From an uncultured Muribaculaceae bacterium (lineage in GTDB: Bacteria > Bacteroidota > Bacteroidia > Bacteroidales > Muribaculaceae), in NCBI GenBank assembly GCA_910578305.1, contig CAJTQH010000094.1, forward strand, positions 1 to 5,505: DNA of 5,505 nucleotides, written 5' to 3'. The position numbers were made by a program, and so were the translations under genes. This document shows positions 1 to 5,505 of the stretch, in pieces; within the stretch, counting starts at the first letter, position 1; the number at the start of each line of letters is the position of its first letter. The notes below the pieces were generated by a model. That model saw nothing but the letters and a program-made list of their open reading frames with translations, searched no databases and was not told the DNA's origin.

Positions 1-2
1 CA

Positions 3-17
3 ATATATACTAACTTA
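3..17. repeat. Left copy of a perfect 15-base inverted repeat flanking the large gene
   Basis: The sequence atatatactaactta at 3-17 is the exact reverse complement of 4823-4837. This copy lies 17 bases beyond the large gene's stop codon. The identity ends at 15 bases on both sides. No transcription terminator hairpin is visible in the 34 bases of 3' flank available here. Confidence 0.8.
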
Positions 18-34
18 TTATTGTTTTGGATGGT

Positions 35-3000
35 TTACTTCACCACCGCCTTGACGGCCTTGCCCGAGGCGAGGCGCACGATGTAGATGCCGCGGGGGAG
101 TCCCTGTGGATTCACACGGCGTCCGGCGATGTCGAAGGTCTGCGCGCCCTCGGGCACGATGATCGAGTTGCCCTCCACGCGCACGCTTCCGGCCTCCTGA
201 TCGGCACCCACGCCGTCAATGCCTGTCACTTCGGGCTTGAACTTGATCTGGTAGTCCCTGACTGACTCCGCTCCGGGGCGCTTGCCGCTCTCGAGGGCGT
301 AGGCCTTGATCTGTCCGTTGATGACGGCCTGCGTGTCGTTGGTGAGTGTCAGCGGTCCGTTGTAGAGCTTCTCGGCGGCTCCGTCGAGCGAATAGTAGAT
401 TGCCGCTCCTTCGGGTCCGTTGATGGTGATGACGGTCAGTGCCTCCTGCTCGTCGACGGTGATGGTGACGTCGCCCGAGAGGTATTCTCTCACTACCGAC
501 GCTTTGGCCTCATGCGAGGGGAGCATGTCGTCGGCTGTGGCGCGTGCGAGTATCTCGCCCGATGCTGTGGCGTCGAAAGCTCCGGTGTAGGGGTTCCATG
601 TCTTGCCTCCGTCGAGCGAATACTCGATGGCTGCACCCTCTGTGTCGCAGGTGATGCTGACGGTGGTCTTGTCGAGGAACGCAGCCTCGGCGGGAGTGAT
701 CACGGGGAGTGCCACACGGTCGATGGCCTGCGATGCGGTGAGGTAGATCACCGGCTTGTCATTGTCGTCGGCGAGCACGTAGCCTGTGAGCTTCCATGCC
801 TCGGCGTCACCCTCGGGGATGGCGGCGAATGTCGGGTCGATGGTGTAGATGTTGCCCTCGGCGTCGGTGGCGTTGCCTTCGGCCACGGTGACTCCGAAGA
901 GTGTGGCGGGCGCGGGGGTAGCGATGGCATAGCTTTCGTCCTCGTCGAGCAGCTCGGCGTCGGCGTCGATCTCATGGATGGATGCCTTGTGGGCGTTCTT
1001 CCTGACAAGCACGATGTCGGCGAGATACTTGCCCTCTTCGGCCTCGGCCGGAGCGGCAGCCACCACGGCGAGATTACCCTCTTTGTCGGCGGCCATCACC
1101 GTTCCCTCGGCAGCAGCCACCACTTTCAGATGCTTGCGGAAGTGGTAGAGATTCTTGGCGTTGTCACCCCCGGCCACCTCGGCGAGGCTGCCCGCGTCGG
1201 TAGAGAGCTTTGTGAGTGTGATCGTGGTGGGACTTCCTTCAAGCACTCCCGGTGTGGAGCGTTTGATCATCACCTTGGTGTCGGCATCTATGCCCTTGAG
1301 CTTTTCCGGATCGTAGGCCTCCTGTGTGCCATCTCCGACGGTCATCTTTATGACAGCTCCGTCGGGAGTGTCGGTTGTCAGATCCATACGTTTGATGAAC
1401 TCATATGATTCACCCTTGATCTCAACCCCGTCGGCAAAGAAGCGTGCGGGGCGGTCTGCGGGCGTGGGTTCGAGCTTCTCCACCTGTATGGCATATTTGC
1501 CGTCGGTGTGCTTGCGGAGTATGCCGATGACGTTGAAGTGCTCTGTTCCGGCTGCCAGATGGTCGGCGAGCTGCTCTTTAAGGCTCTTCGCCGGCTCGGC
1601 GGTGTCATCGCCGGCAGTGGTGTCGTCGGCTTCGTCGGCGAGCGCCATTACGGCTTCGGTTTCCGGCTCTGAGGGAGCCTGGTCGGTGCCGAACATATCC
1701 CAGAGCAGCGTCACTCCGTCGGCGGTGAACTGTGCGGTGTAGTCGTCGGATGCATCAGCTGTGGCCACCTGCACCTTCATGACATTCATCTCGGCGTCGA
1801 GCAGATCGTCCGTGAGGGTTATCTTTGCGGGGTGGTTGTCGGGATGCTCTTCAAGCGTGCTGAGAGCCACCGTTACGGAGCGGTTTACGCAGTTGTTCTC
1901 GCCCATTACCGGATTTCCATCCTTATCGGTCACAGGTTTGCCGTCAGAATCGCGTAAGGCCATATAAGGGATGAACCTGGGAGTGCCTTGTACGTAGCCG
2001 GGTACGGATACTTCTCCTGCAAAGGGACTGTCGGTGTGGTGAGTGAAAAGAGCCGAGGATGCGAAGAAGTTGCCGAGTCCGGTGAGGTCTACGTCGAGAT
2101 TGCCGGCATTGTCGATGGTGACTTTGCCTATGAACTTGCGGATCTCATCGCCGACTTCTATTCCTCTGCCATAATAGTGCCATAACTCGTTGCCTCCATA
2201 GGCGGCATAGGTGACGGGGAATCCTGTCCTGCTGCTTTCAGTATATTTGTATTGCCAGTTGTCATTGTCATGTACGAGAATATACGAGTCCTTGAACGCT
2301 GTGACTGTGTCGCCGGCATTGGCCGGATTGAGCGGCAGATCCTTGTCGACATCGCGCAGCTGCAGTATCTTTCCGTTGCGGGCAACGACGGCGAATCGTC
2401 CGTTGAATCTCACGTAGCATGCTTGGTCAGTGCTGAGCGTGCCCTCCTGAATCTTTTTGCGGAATTCCTCGATCGACACTACCTCCGGGCCGGTCTGCAC
2501 AGCGTCGCGGATCACAATCTTCAGTTTGTCGCCCTCATTTGTCCTGTTGTATTGAGGGTTTGTCGCGTAGGCATATGCATAGACGGTGGTGCTGCCTGTG
2601 TTTTGGTCGAATTTCAGATCGCGGGTGTCAAATGAACATATGTGGGATGAAGTTTCGGATGAAGTTCCGGAGTAGATGCTTTTGCCGTTGTTGTCTTCTA
2701 TTGTGAATGTGAACGCCGGAACAGTTTCGGATGTCGACGGAGCTTTTATATTGAACGACAGTTCGATTCTGCCGTCCTTGCTGTCATGTGTGTACTGCCA
2801 CGCTTTGGAGCCGTCGGCCTCAACGATCTCTTGATATTTATGCTTGTCGACATCGTTGATATTGATTTCAGGTGTTGGAAACGGAGCATAGATGTTGCCT
2901 GATCGGGGGGCGAGATAATAGGTCTTCGTGTCCGGGTCATATTCCACGATGGCGACCATGCTGTAGGTTTCAGTGGTGGTTAGAGCATTGATTTCTTCAT

Positions 3001-4804
3001 CCGAAGGTGTATTCCATCTAAAATTTCCGAGACCGGCAGCTCCGAGAGCACCTTTTGTCGTCGAACCGTAGCGGATGGCGATTCTCTTTTCGCCTGTGGC
3101 TTTTGACAGACGGAATGAGTTGTCGGTGCTGTTCCAGTCGGTAAGTCCTCTTACTATGACTGCCTTTCCAAAGAGGTCGGGCGTGATGTCGTCGGTTTCA
3201 TGAAATCCTATGAATCCTTTGATCTGTGTGTCAGTAAAACCGAATTGACTGAATTCCTGTTCATTGTCCTGATACGGAACCTGGGCTTCTGTGCCAAGCA
3301 AAGGATAATAATCTTCAGGCTCCTGGGATGTCATGTCGCGCACTACGATCACCGGATTTTCCCCGTCGTTGTAGTAATATTTGCCTATGACCATGTTGGG
3401 TTTCATCAAACTCAATACCGGCTTTGACATGTTGGAACCATAATTTTGTGGTGAGAAGGTGTTGATAGGAAAATATGGATCCGCTTGTTTGGCACGCCGG
3501 GATATTAGTTTGACTGCGACTCCGTTGACGTCGCGGACATAAACAGCGTTGGTGTACTTGTTGTTGTTATCCTGAGGATATACGAGGGTGTGCGCTCTTA
3601 TCAGCAGGGGCATGTCGAGCAGCACAATCTCGCCATTGTTCTCGAGCTTGTGCAACTCGGCAAGATCCGATATAACCTTGGGATGGATTACTTTGGTCGC
3701 GATCTGAGCGACTTCCGATGCATATGTCGTATCTTTGTATGGCGACTCAACGCGTGCATAATAATACGCGCTCTCGACCGATTCAAATGGTGCTGTGTAC
3801 GTCTTTACATTATCGGCAGTCCAGTCGATAGTCGTGACGTCATCAAGTTGTGTCTTTGACTCGATATATTTGATCGTATGGTCGGTGTAGTCATCGGTCT
3901 GCGATGCCATAGTGATGGTTATAGGCAAGCGTGAAAGCCATTTGCCGTCGGTGAATTTGTTGTTCTCAAGATTGGTGGTAATAACCGGTGAGGCAGGCGG
4001 GTTGGGGGCATCTGTCGAAATCTCAAGCTCCACGCCGCTGATATAGGCAAGAACGGCATTCCCGTTGTATGTTTTGGATTTGTTGGTAGTAGTTCCATTT
4101 TCAGGTAAGGTTGATGTTCCAGTAACGTAATATAATAGGTTTTTTTGAGATGGTTTTTCGAGGGTGATCCATTTGTCTGTGTCTGCTGACATTCCGGTTC
4201 CGCATCCGAAACTGATACATCGTCTTGGCCCGGGGTTCTTCGTATCTATTTTTTTGCTTTCAGCAGTATTGGTTATGCTGATGTCGTATTTTTCAGTTGA
4301 AGCGTCGAAGCAGGTGGTTATGTTACGTCCTCCAAAAAATGCCATAGGAAATGTATTAGTTTGGTTCTGTCCCATGGAGTATAGCGTGATGCTATATGTC
4401 TTTGCAGATGATCCGTCATCCATTTTGTATTTTTCGGGGTCGGGATACACTCGGAATTTGGTGCCTATATATAGTCCAAGGGCTCTTGTCGTGTCTGTGG
4501 CAACTTCGAGAACATTAGTTCCGCATGTGGATGTCTTACAGATTTCGAAGATTATATCGCCTACTTTGATGAATTCGGTGCCTTGGGCTTTAGTCTTTGC
4601 AAGTTTGAAGGCTGCTGAACCTTTCTCTTCCCATTCACCGCTGGTCGGGTTCTTGTAGTAAATTTTGTCACCTTTAGGACTTCTGCTGAAACTGATAGTC
4701 TTTTTCAGCGGCGCATCGTCGTTTGTTTCCTGGGCGGTGGCGGGGTGTGGCGATAGGCCACAGAGAGCTGCCACCCCGAGAAGGGTTAGTAGAAATCGTT
4801 TCAT
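35..4804 (-). CDS. Large secreted multidomain surface protein with chitobiase-C-terminal-like repeats and T9SS type A-like sorting domain
   Basis: This 1589-residue protein is probably exported and displayed on or released from the cell surface; no enzyme domain is recognised, so an adhesive or glycan/matrix-binding role is inference. Residues 1-24 form a signal peptide (KR, hydrophobic core, cleavage after ATA-24 before QE). No lipobox is seen. Residues 30-265 are a novel-looking beta-rich module with Cys 89, 94, 165, 196 and 201. Residues 271-370 resemble a chitobiase C-terminal/Fn3-associated domain. Residues about 377-490, 545-636 and 776-913 look like OB-fold-type modules (for example YVRDVNGVAVKL at 422-433). 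Residues 680-768 are another beta domain. Residues 1041-1082 are an acidic Ala-rich linker. Two chitobiase-like repeats sharing YSLDG lie at about 1366-1440 and 1443-1519. Residues 1541-1589 fit a T9SS C-terminal domain (FDIAGRRV, GIYIVRL, terminal KAVVK). The start is fixed by the signal peptide; AGGA lies 8 bases upstream. GC content rises strongly toward the 3' end. Reading frame and exported architecture are firm; biological function is unknown. Confidence 0.93.
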   Translation of the reverse strand: MKRFLLTLLGVAALCGLSPHPATAQETNDDAPLKKTISFSRSPKGDKIYYKNPTSGEWEEKGSAAFKLAKTKAQGTEFIKVGDIIFEICKTSTCGTNVLEVATDTTRALGLYIGTKFRVYPDPEKYKMDDGSSAKTYSITLYSMGQNQTNTFPMAFFGGRNITTCFDASTEKYDISITNTAESKKIDTKNPGPRRCISFGCGTGMSADTDKWITLEKPSQKNLLYYVTGTSTLPENGTTTNKSKTYNGNAVLAYISGVELEISTDAPNPPASPVITTNLENNKFTDGKWLSRLPITITMASQTDDYTDHTIKYIESKTQLDDVTTIDWTADNVKTYTAPFESVESAYYYARVESPYKDTTYASEVAQIATKVIHPKVISDLAELHKLENNGEIVLLDMPLLIRAHTLVYPQDNNNKYTNAVYVRDVNGVAVKLISRRAKQADPYFPINTFSPQNYGSNMSKPVLSLMKPNMVIGKYYYNDGENPVIVVRDMTSQEPEDYYPLLGTEAQVPYQDNEQEFSQFGFTDTQIKGFIGFHETDDITPDLFGKAVIVRGLTDWNSTDNSFRLSKATGEKRIAIRYGSTTKGALGAAGLGNFRWNTPSDEEINALTTTETYSMVAIVEYDPDTKTYYLAPRSGNIYAPFPTPEININDVDKHKYQEIVEADGSKAWQYTHDSKDGRIELSFNIKAPSTSETVPAFTFTIEDNNGKSIYSGTSSETSSHICSFDTRDLKFDQNTGSTTVYAYAYATNPQYNRTNEGDKLKIVIRDAVQTGPEVVSIEEFRKKIQEGTLSTDQACYVRFNGRFAVVARNGKILQLRDVDKDLPLNPANAGDTVTAFKDSYILVHDNDNWQYKYTESSRTGFPVTYAAYGGNELWHYYGRGIEVGDEIRKFIGKVTIDNAGNLDVDLTGLGNFFASSALFTHHTDSPFAGEVSVPGYVQGTPRFIPYMALRDSDGKPVTDKDGNPVMGENNCVNRSVTVALSTLEEHPDNHPAKITLTDDLLDAEMNVMKVQVATADASDDYTAQFTADGVTLLWDMFGTDQAPSEPETEAVMALADEADDTTAGDDTAEPAKSLKEQLADHLAAGTEHFNVIGILRKHTDGKYAIQVEKLEPTPADRPARFFADGVEIKGESYEFIKRMDLTTDTPDGAVIKMTVGDGTQEAYDPEKLKGIDADTKVMIKRSTPGVLEGSPTTITLTKLSTDAGSLAEVAGGDNAKNLYHFRKHLKVVAAAEGTVMAADKEGNLAVVAAAPAEAEEGKYLADIVLVRKNAHKASIHEIDADAELLDEDESYAIATPAPATLFGVTVAEGNATDAEGNIYTIDPTFAAIPEGDAEAWKLTGYVLADDNDKPVIYLTASQAIDRVALPVITPAEAAFLDKTTVSITCDTEGAAIEYSLDGGKTWNPYTGAFDATASGEILARATADDMLPSHEAKASVVREYLSGDVTITVDEQEALTVITINGPEGAAIYYSLDGAAEKLYNGPLTLTNDTQAVINGQIKAYALESGKRPGAESVRDYQIKFKPEVTGIDGVGADQEAGSVRVEGNSIIVPEGAQTFDIAGRRVNPQGLPRGIYIVRLASGKAVKAVVK
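38..184 (-). other. T9SS type A-like C-terminal sorting domain of the large protein
   Basis: Residues 1541-1589 carry the usual order of a short Bacteroidales sorting domain: a VEGNSIIVPEGA strand, FDIAGRRV, an LPRGIYIVRL strand and a basic end KAVKAVVK. In the known family this domain directs periplasmic passengers to the type IX translocon, where it is normally removed by the PorU sortase. Translocation by T9SS here is inferred from the motif; no translocon genes are in view. Confidence 0.82.
248..709 (-). repeat. Tandem pair of chitobiase C-terminal-like domains inside the large protein
   Basis: Two adjacent domains, residues about 1366-1440 and 1443-1519, follow the same plan: an opening Thr/Val/Ile strand, EGAAI-YSLDG (IEYSLDGG and IYYSLDGA), a YTGAF or YNGPL turn, then ILARATA or QIKAYAL and a residue run ending in P-S/G. 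This is the pattern of the CHB_HEX_C/Fn3-associated family, a small immunoglobulin-like fold found in surface and carbohydrate-active proteins. The YSLDG codons are identical at DNA level: a 16-base sequence occurs at 379-394 and again at 607-622, 228 bases (76 codons) apart in the same frame. Recent duplication, gene conversion or plain codon bias could explain this. Confidence 0.75.
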
Positions 4805-4816
4805 AATCTCTGTCCT
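4805..4816 (-). promoter_or_regulatory. Possible weak ribosome binding site of the large gene
   Basis: On the coding strand the leader reads acAGGAcagagatt directly before the ATG, placing AGGA (complement of 4813-4816) 8 bases from the start. A run of A residues lies just upstream. Bacteroidota often initiate without a strong Shine-Dalgarno sequence, so this is supportive of the start rather than decisive. Confidence 0.4.
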
Positions 4817-4822
4817 GTTTTT

Positions 4823-4837
4823 TAAGTTAGTATATAT
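4823..4837. repeat. Right copy of the 15-base inverted repeat, in the 5' leader of the large gene
   Basis: The sequence taagttagtatatat at 4823-4837 is the exact reverse complement of 3-17. It sits 18 bases upstream of the ATG and between the start codon and the candidate promoter. If that promoter is right, this copy is transcribed as part of the leader, and the left copy would be in the 3' untranslated region of the same message. Confidence 0.8.
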
Positions 4838-4859
4838 GAAATAAATGTTTGCGTATAAG

Positions 4860-4892
4860 CAAATTAAGCATTGTAGGCAAGAGCGGTCGAAA
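4860..4892 (-). promoter_or_regulatory. Candidate Bacteroidetes-type promoter of the large gene
   Basis: On the minus strand TTAATTTG (complement of 4860-4867) matches the Bacteroidetes -7 consensus TAnnTTTG with one mismatch. TTTC (complement of 4889-4892) stands where a -33 TTTG element is expected, with 21 bases between them; the known spacing is about 19-21. Transcription would then start near 4853, giving a leader of roughly 50 bases that includes the 15-base repeat. The match is short and lies in AT-rich DNA, so it could arise by chance. Confidence 0.38.
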
Positions 4893-5078
4893 CAGATCGT
4901 GATCGGTCTATCTCTGTAACGTCGGCAAAGTTATGCAATATGGATAATTCGGGCTATAGAATGTTAATGAATGTAACTATATTGTAACTGAATGACCGAA
5001 GTTTGCACAGAGTGGAGAAAAATGAGCATTAATTAGGCGGATGGATGGAATATTTGTTAATTTTAGCGCGGATTAAAA
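4893..5078. other. AT-rich intergenic DNA with no recognised gene
   Basis: This part of the 477-base intergenic region has no credible coding frame on either strand and no tRNA-like fold that I can see. A sampled row, 4981-5040, has 24 G or C in 60. A short A/T-stem with a GC-rich loop can be drawn around 5061-5078, but it is too weak to call a terminator. Confidence 0.5.
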
Positions 5079-5092
5079 GAGTGTTTGAATTT
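5079..5092. repeat. Outer inverted repeat, left copy
   Basis: The sequence gagtgtttgaattt at 5079-5092 is the reverse complement of 5244-5259 apart from a two-base insertion in the latter. It encloses the inner inverted repeat at 5105-5207, so the whole block from 5079 to 5259 is a nested palindrome. Confidence 0.6.
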
Positions 5093-5104
5093 CACTTCTG
5101 TTCA

Positions 5105-5207
5105 CTCAAAGAGGATTTTCGGAGAGATTTGCGTCAGTTGAGGAGGGAGCGATGCGGGCATCGTGACCGATGAAACCTGACACAAATCGCCCGAAAAGAC
5201 CTTTGAG
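5105..5207. repeat. Long imperfect inverted repeat (hairpin-forming block) downstream of the porin gene
   Basis: The arm at 5105-5137 is largely the reverse complement of 5177-5207. Shared blocks in order are ctcaaa, gg, ttttcgg, atttg and gtcag, with a few mismatches and small gaps. The 39-base centre holds a perfect 6-base-arm hairpin, cgatgc-gg-gcatcg at 5150-5163, and a competing ATCG-TGAC-CGAT hairpin at 5160-5171 that shares bases with it. As RNA from the porin transcript this could fold into a long stem with a branched tip. It may be a terminator or 3' end stabiliser, or a REP/MITE-like dispersed element; the sequence alone does not decide. Confidence 0.7.
5110..5128. repeat. 19-base direct repeat, copy 1
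   Basis: agaggattttcggagagat at 5110-5128 recurs exactly at 5264-5282. Copy 1 lies inside the left arm of the long inverted repeat. Similarity continues past the exact core: cagttg follows both copies, after a six-base insertion (ttgcgt) in this copy. Confidence 0.8.
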
Positions 5208-5243
5208 AGGATAGAAAGAAGTCCATATATATTTCTTCGTGTT

Positions 5244-5259
5244 AAATTCAAACATACTC
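5244..5259. repeat. Outer inverted repeat, right copy
   Basis: The sequence aaattcaaacatactc at 5244-5259 pairs with 5079-5092 across 14 positions with one two-base bulge. It lies 4 bases from the second copy of the 19-base direct repeat and 22 bases downstream of the porin stop codon. Confidence 0.6.
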
Positions 5260-5263
5260 TTAG

Positions 5264-5282
5264 AGAGGATTTTCGGAGAGAT
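5264..5282. repeat. 19-base direct repeat, copy 2, abutting the porin stop codon
   Basis: This exact second copy of 5110-5128 ends on the last base of the porin's TGA stop codon (complement of 5282-5284), and the shared cagttg extension lies in its last codons. The porin gene therefore ends flush with the repeat block. Confidence 0.8.
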
Positions 5283-5505
5283 CAGTTGGCGAAATCCACC
5301 GACAATCCGAGCTGAAACCGCCGTGGATTCATCGGATAATGGGGCATTGCGAAATAATTCTTGCCCGTCAGACCCTGATTGATATGCGACATCATGACAT
5401 AGAATCGCGTACGGCTCAGTTTCATATTGGCATATAGATTCATGAAAGGATAATTGCCCACCTCGATCTCCCGCTGGTTGTAGAACGCCATTGTGGCCGG
5501 CTGAT
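5282..5505 (-). CDS. C-terminal end of a Bacteroidetes putative porin (outer-membrane beta-barrel), 5' part outside window
   Basis: The last 73 residues are visible, and the frame stays open to the window edge, so the gene starts beyond 5505; the internal Met at 5489-5491 should not be taken as its start. The sequence shows alternating beta-barrel strands: EVGNYPFMNLYANMKL, then RTRFYVMMSHINQGL, then the tail KNYFAMPHYPMNPRRFQLGL with a final SVDFAN. The NYPF..., H-N-GL-G-YF and PHYPMNPR signatures are those I associate with the Bacteroidetes 'putative porin' family (Porin_10-like), an outer-membrane barrel of unknown substrate. The final strand, rich in hydrophobic residues with Phe near the end, fits a signal for barrel assembly. 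It is transcribed toward the large surface-protein gene but is separated from it by 477 bases of repeat-bearing DNA. The family call is good; what it transports cannot be told. Confidence 0.85.
   Translation of the reverse strand, partial: QPATMAFYNQREIEVGNYPFMNLYANMKLSRTRFYVMMSHINQGLTGKNYFAMPHYPMNPRRFQLGLSVDFAN

Noticed and set aside
512..1408. A 298-codon open frame on the plus strand within the large gene
   Set aside because: It is antisense to the GC-rich part of the main gene, where few stop codons arise in the opposite frames. Its Gly/Val/Cys/His-rich product has no domain, and nothing suggests a start site. The minus-strand protein is clearly real.
4164..4658. A 164-codon plus-strand frame with a hydrophobic stretch near its N-terminus
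   Set aside because: It is fully antisense to the signal-peptide-proximal part of the large gene. The hydrophobic run is the antisense reading of charged Lys/Asp-rich codons, and there is no promoter or neighbour in its favour.
4754..4774. Lipoprotein signal at Cys 15
   Set aside because: The residues before it, VAAL, do not fit a lipobox with a small residue at -1, and a good signal peptidase I site follows at ATA-24.
4976..5010. Plus-strand promoter around agtttgcac
   Set aside because: The -7-like match (GAAGTTTG) lacks the first T and a -33 element at proper spacing, and no plus-strand gene follows.
5061..5078. Intrinsic terminator for the porin transcript
   Set aside because: The stem is only five A/T pairs around a GC-rich loop and is not followed by a convincing U tract on the minus strand; the larger hairpin at 5105-5207 is the better candidate for transcript-end structure.
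5105..5282. CRISPR array
   Set aside because: There are only two exact copies of a 19-base repeat, 154 bases apart, plus inverted arms; there is no regular repeat-spacer spacing and no cas gene.
5282..5491. A complete 69-residue small protein starting at the Met at 5489-5491
   Set aside because: The frame continues upstream to the window edge, and the sequence matches the end of a larger beta-barrel porin, so this Met is internal.

Overview
The window looks like chromosomal DNA from a gut-type Bacteroidota, most likely order Bacteroidales and possibly Muribaculaceae. Three things point there: a very large exported protein ending in a type IX secretion (T9SS)-like C-terminal domain, the last strands of a Bacteroidetes-type 'putative porin', and a weak upstream match to the Bacteroidetes -33/-7 promoter rather than to -35/-10. 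The family-level placement is inference from protein style only.

Layout. Bases 1-34 are the short 3' flank of the main gene. Bases 35-4804 (minus strand) hold one continuous 1589-codon gene for a secreted multidomain surface protein. It has a signal peptide, a cysteine-bearing N-terminal module, a chitobiase-C-terminal/Fn3-associated-like beta domain, several OB-fold-like beta modules, an acidic Ala/Asp linker, two tandem chitobiase-C-terminal-like repeats, and a T9SS type A-like C-terminal signal. No catalytic domain was recognised. Bases 4805-5281 are a 477-base intergenic region. Its main-gene-proximal part has a 5' leader and a candidate promoter; its porin-proximal part is filled by nested inverted and direct repeats. 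Bases 5282-5505 are the 3' end of a porin-like outer-membrane barrel gene, also on the minus strand and cut by the window edge.

How it fits together. Both genes encode cell-envelope products and are transcribed right to left, porin first. The 477-base gap, the hairpin-rich repeat block after the porin stop and the candidate promoter before the large gene suggest separate transcription units. The most interesting points are a perfect 15-base inverted repeat that brackets the large gene just outside its start and stop codons, the structured repeat block that abuts the porin stop codon, and a strong base-composition gradient within the large gene. No complete new defence, mobile or RNA system can be demonstrated from this window.
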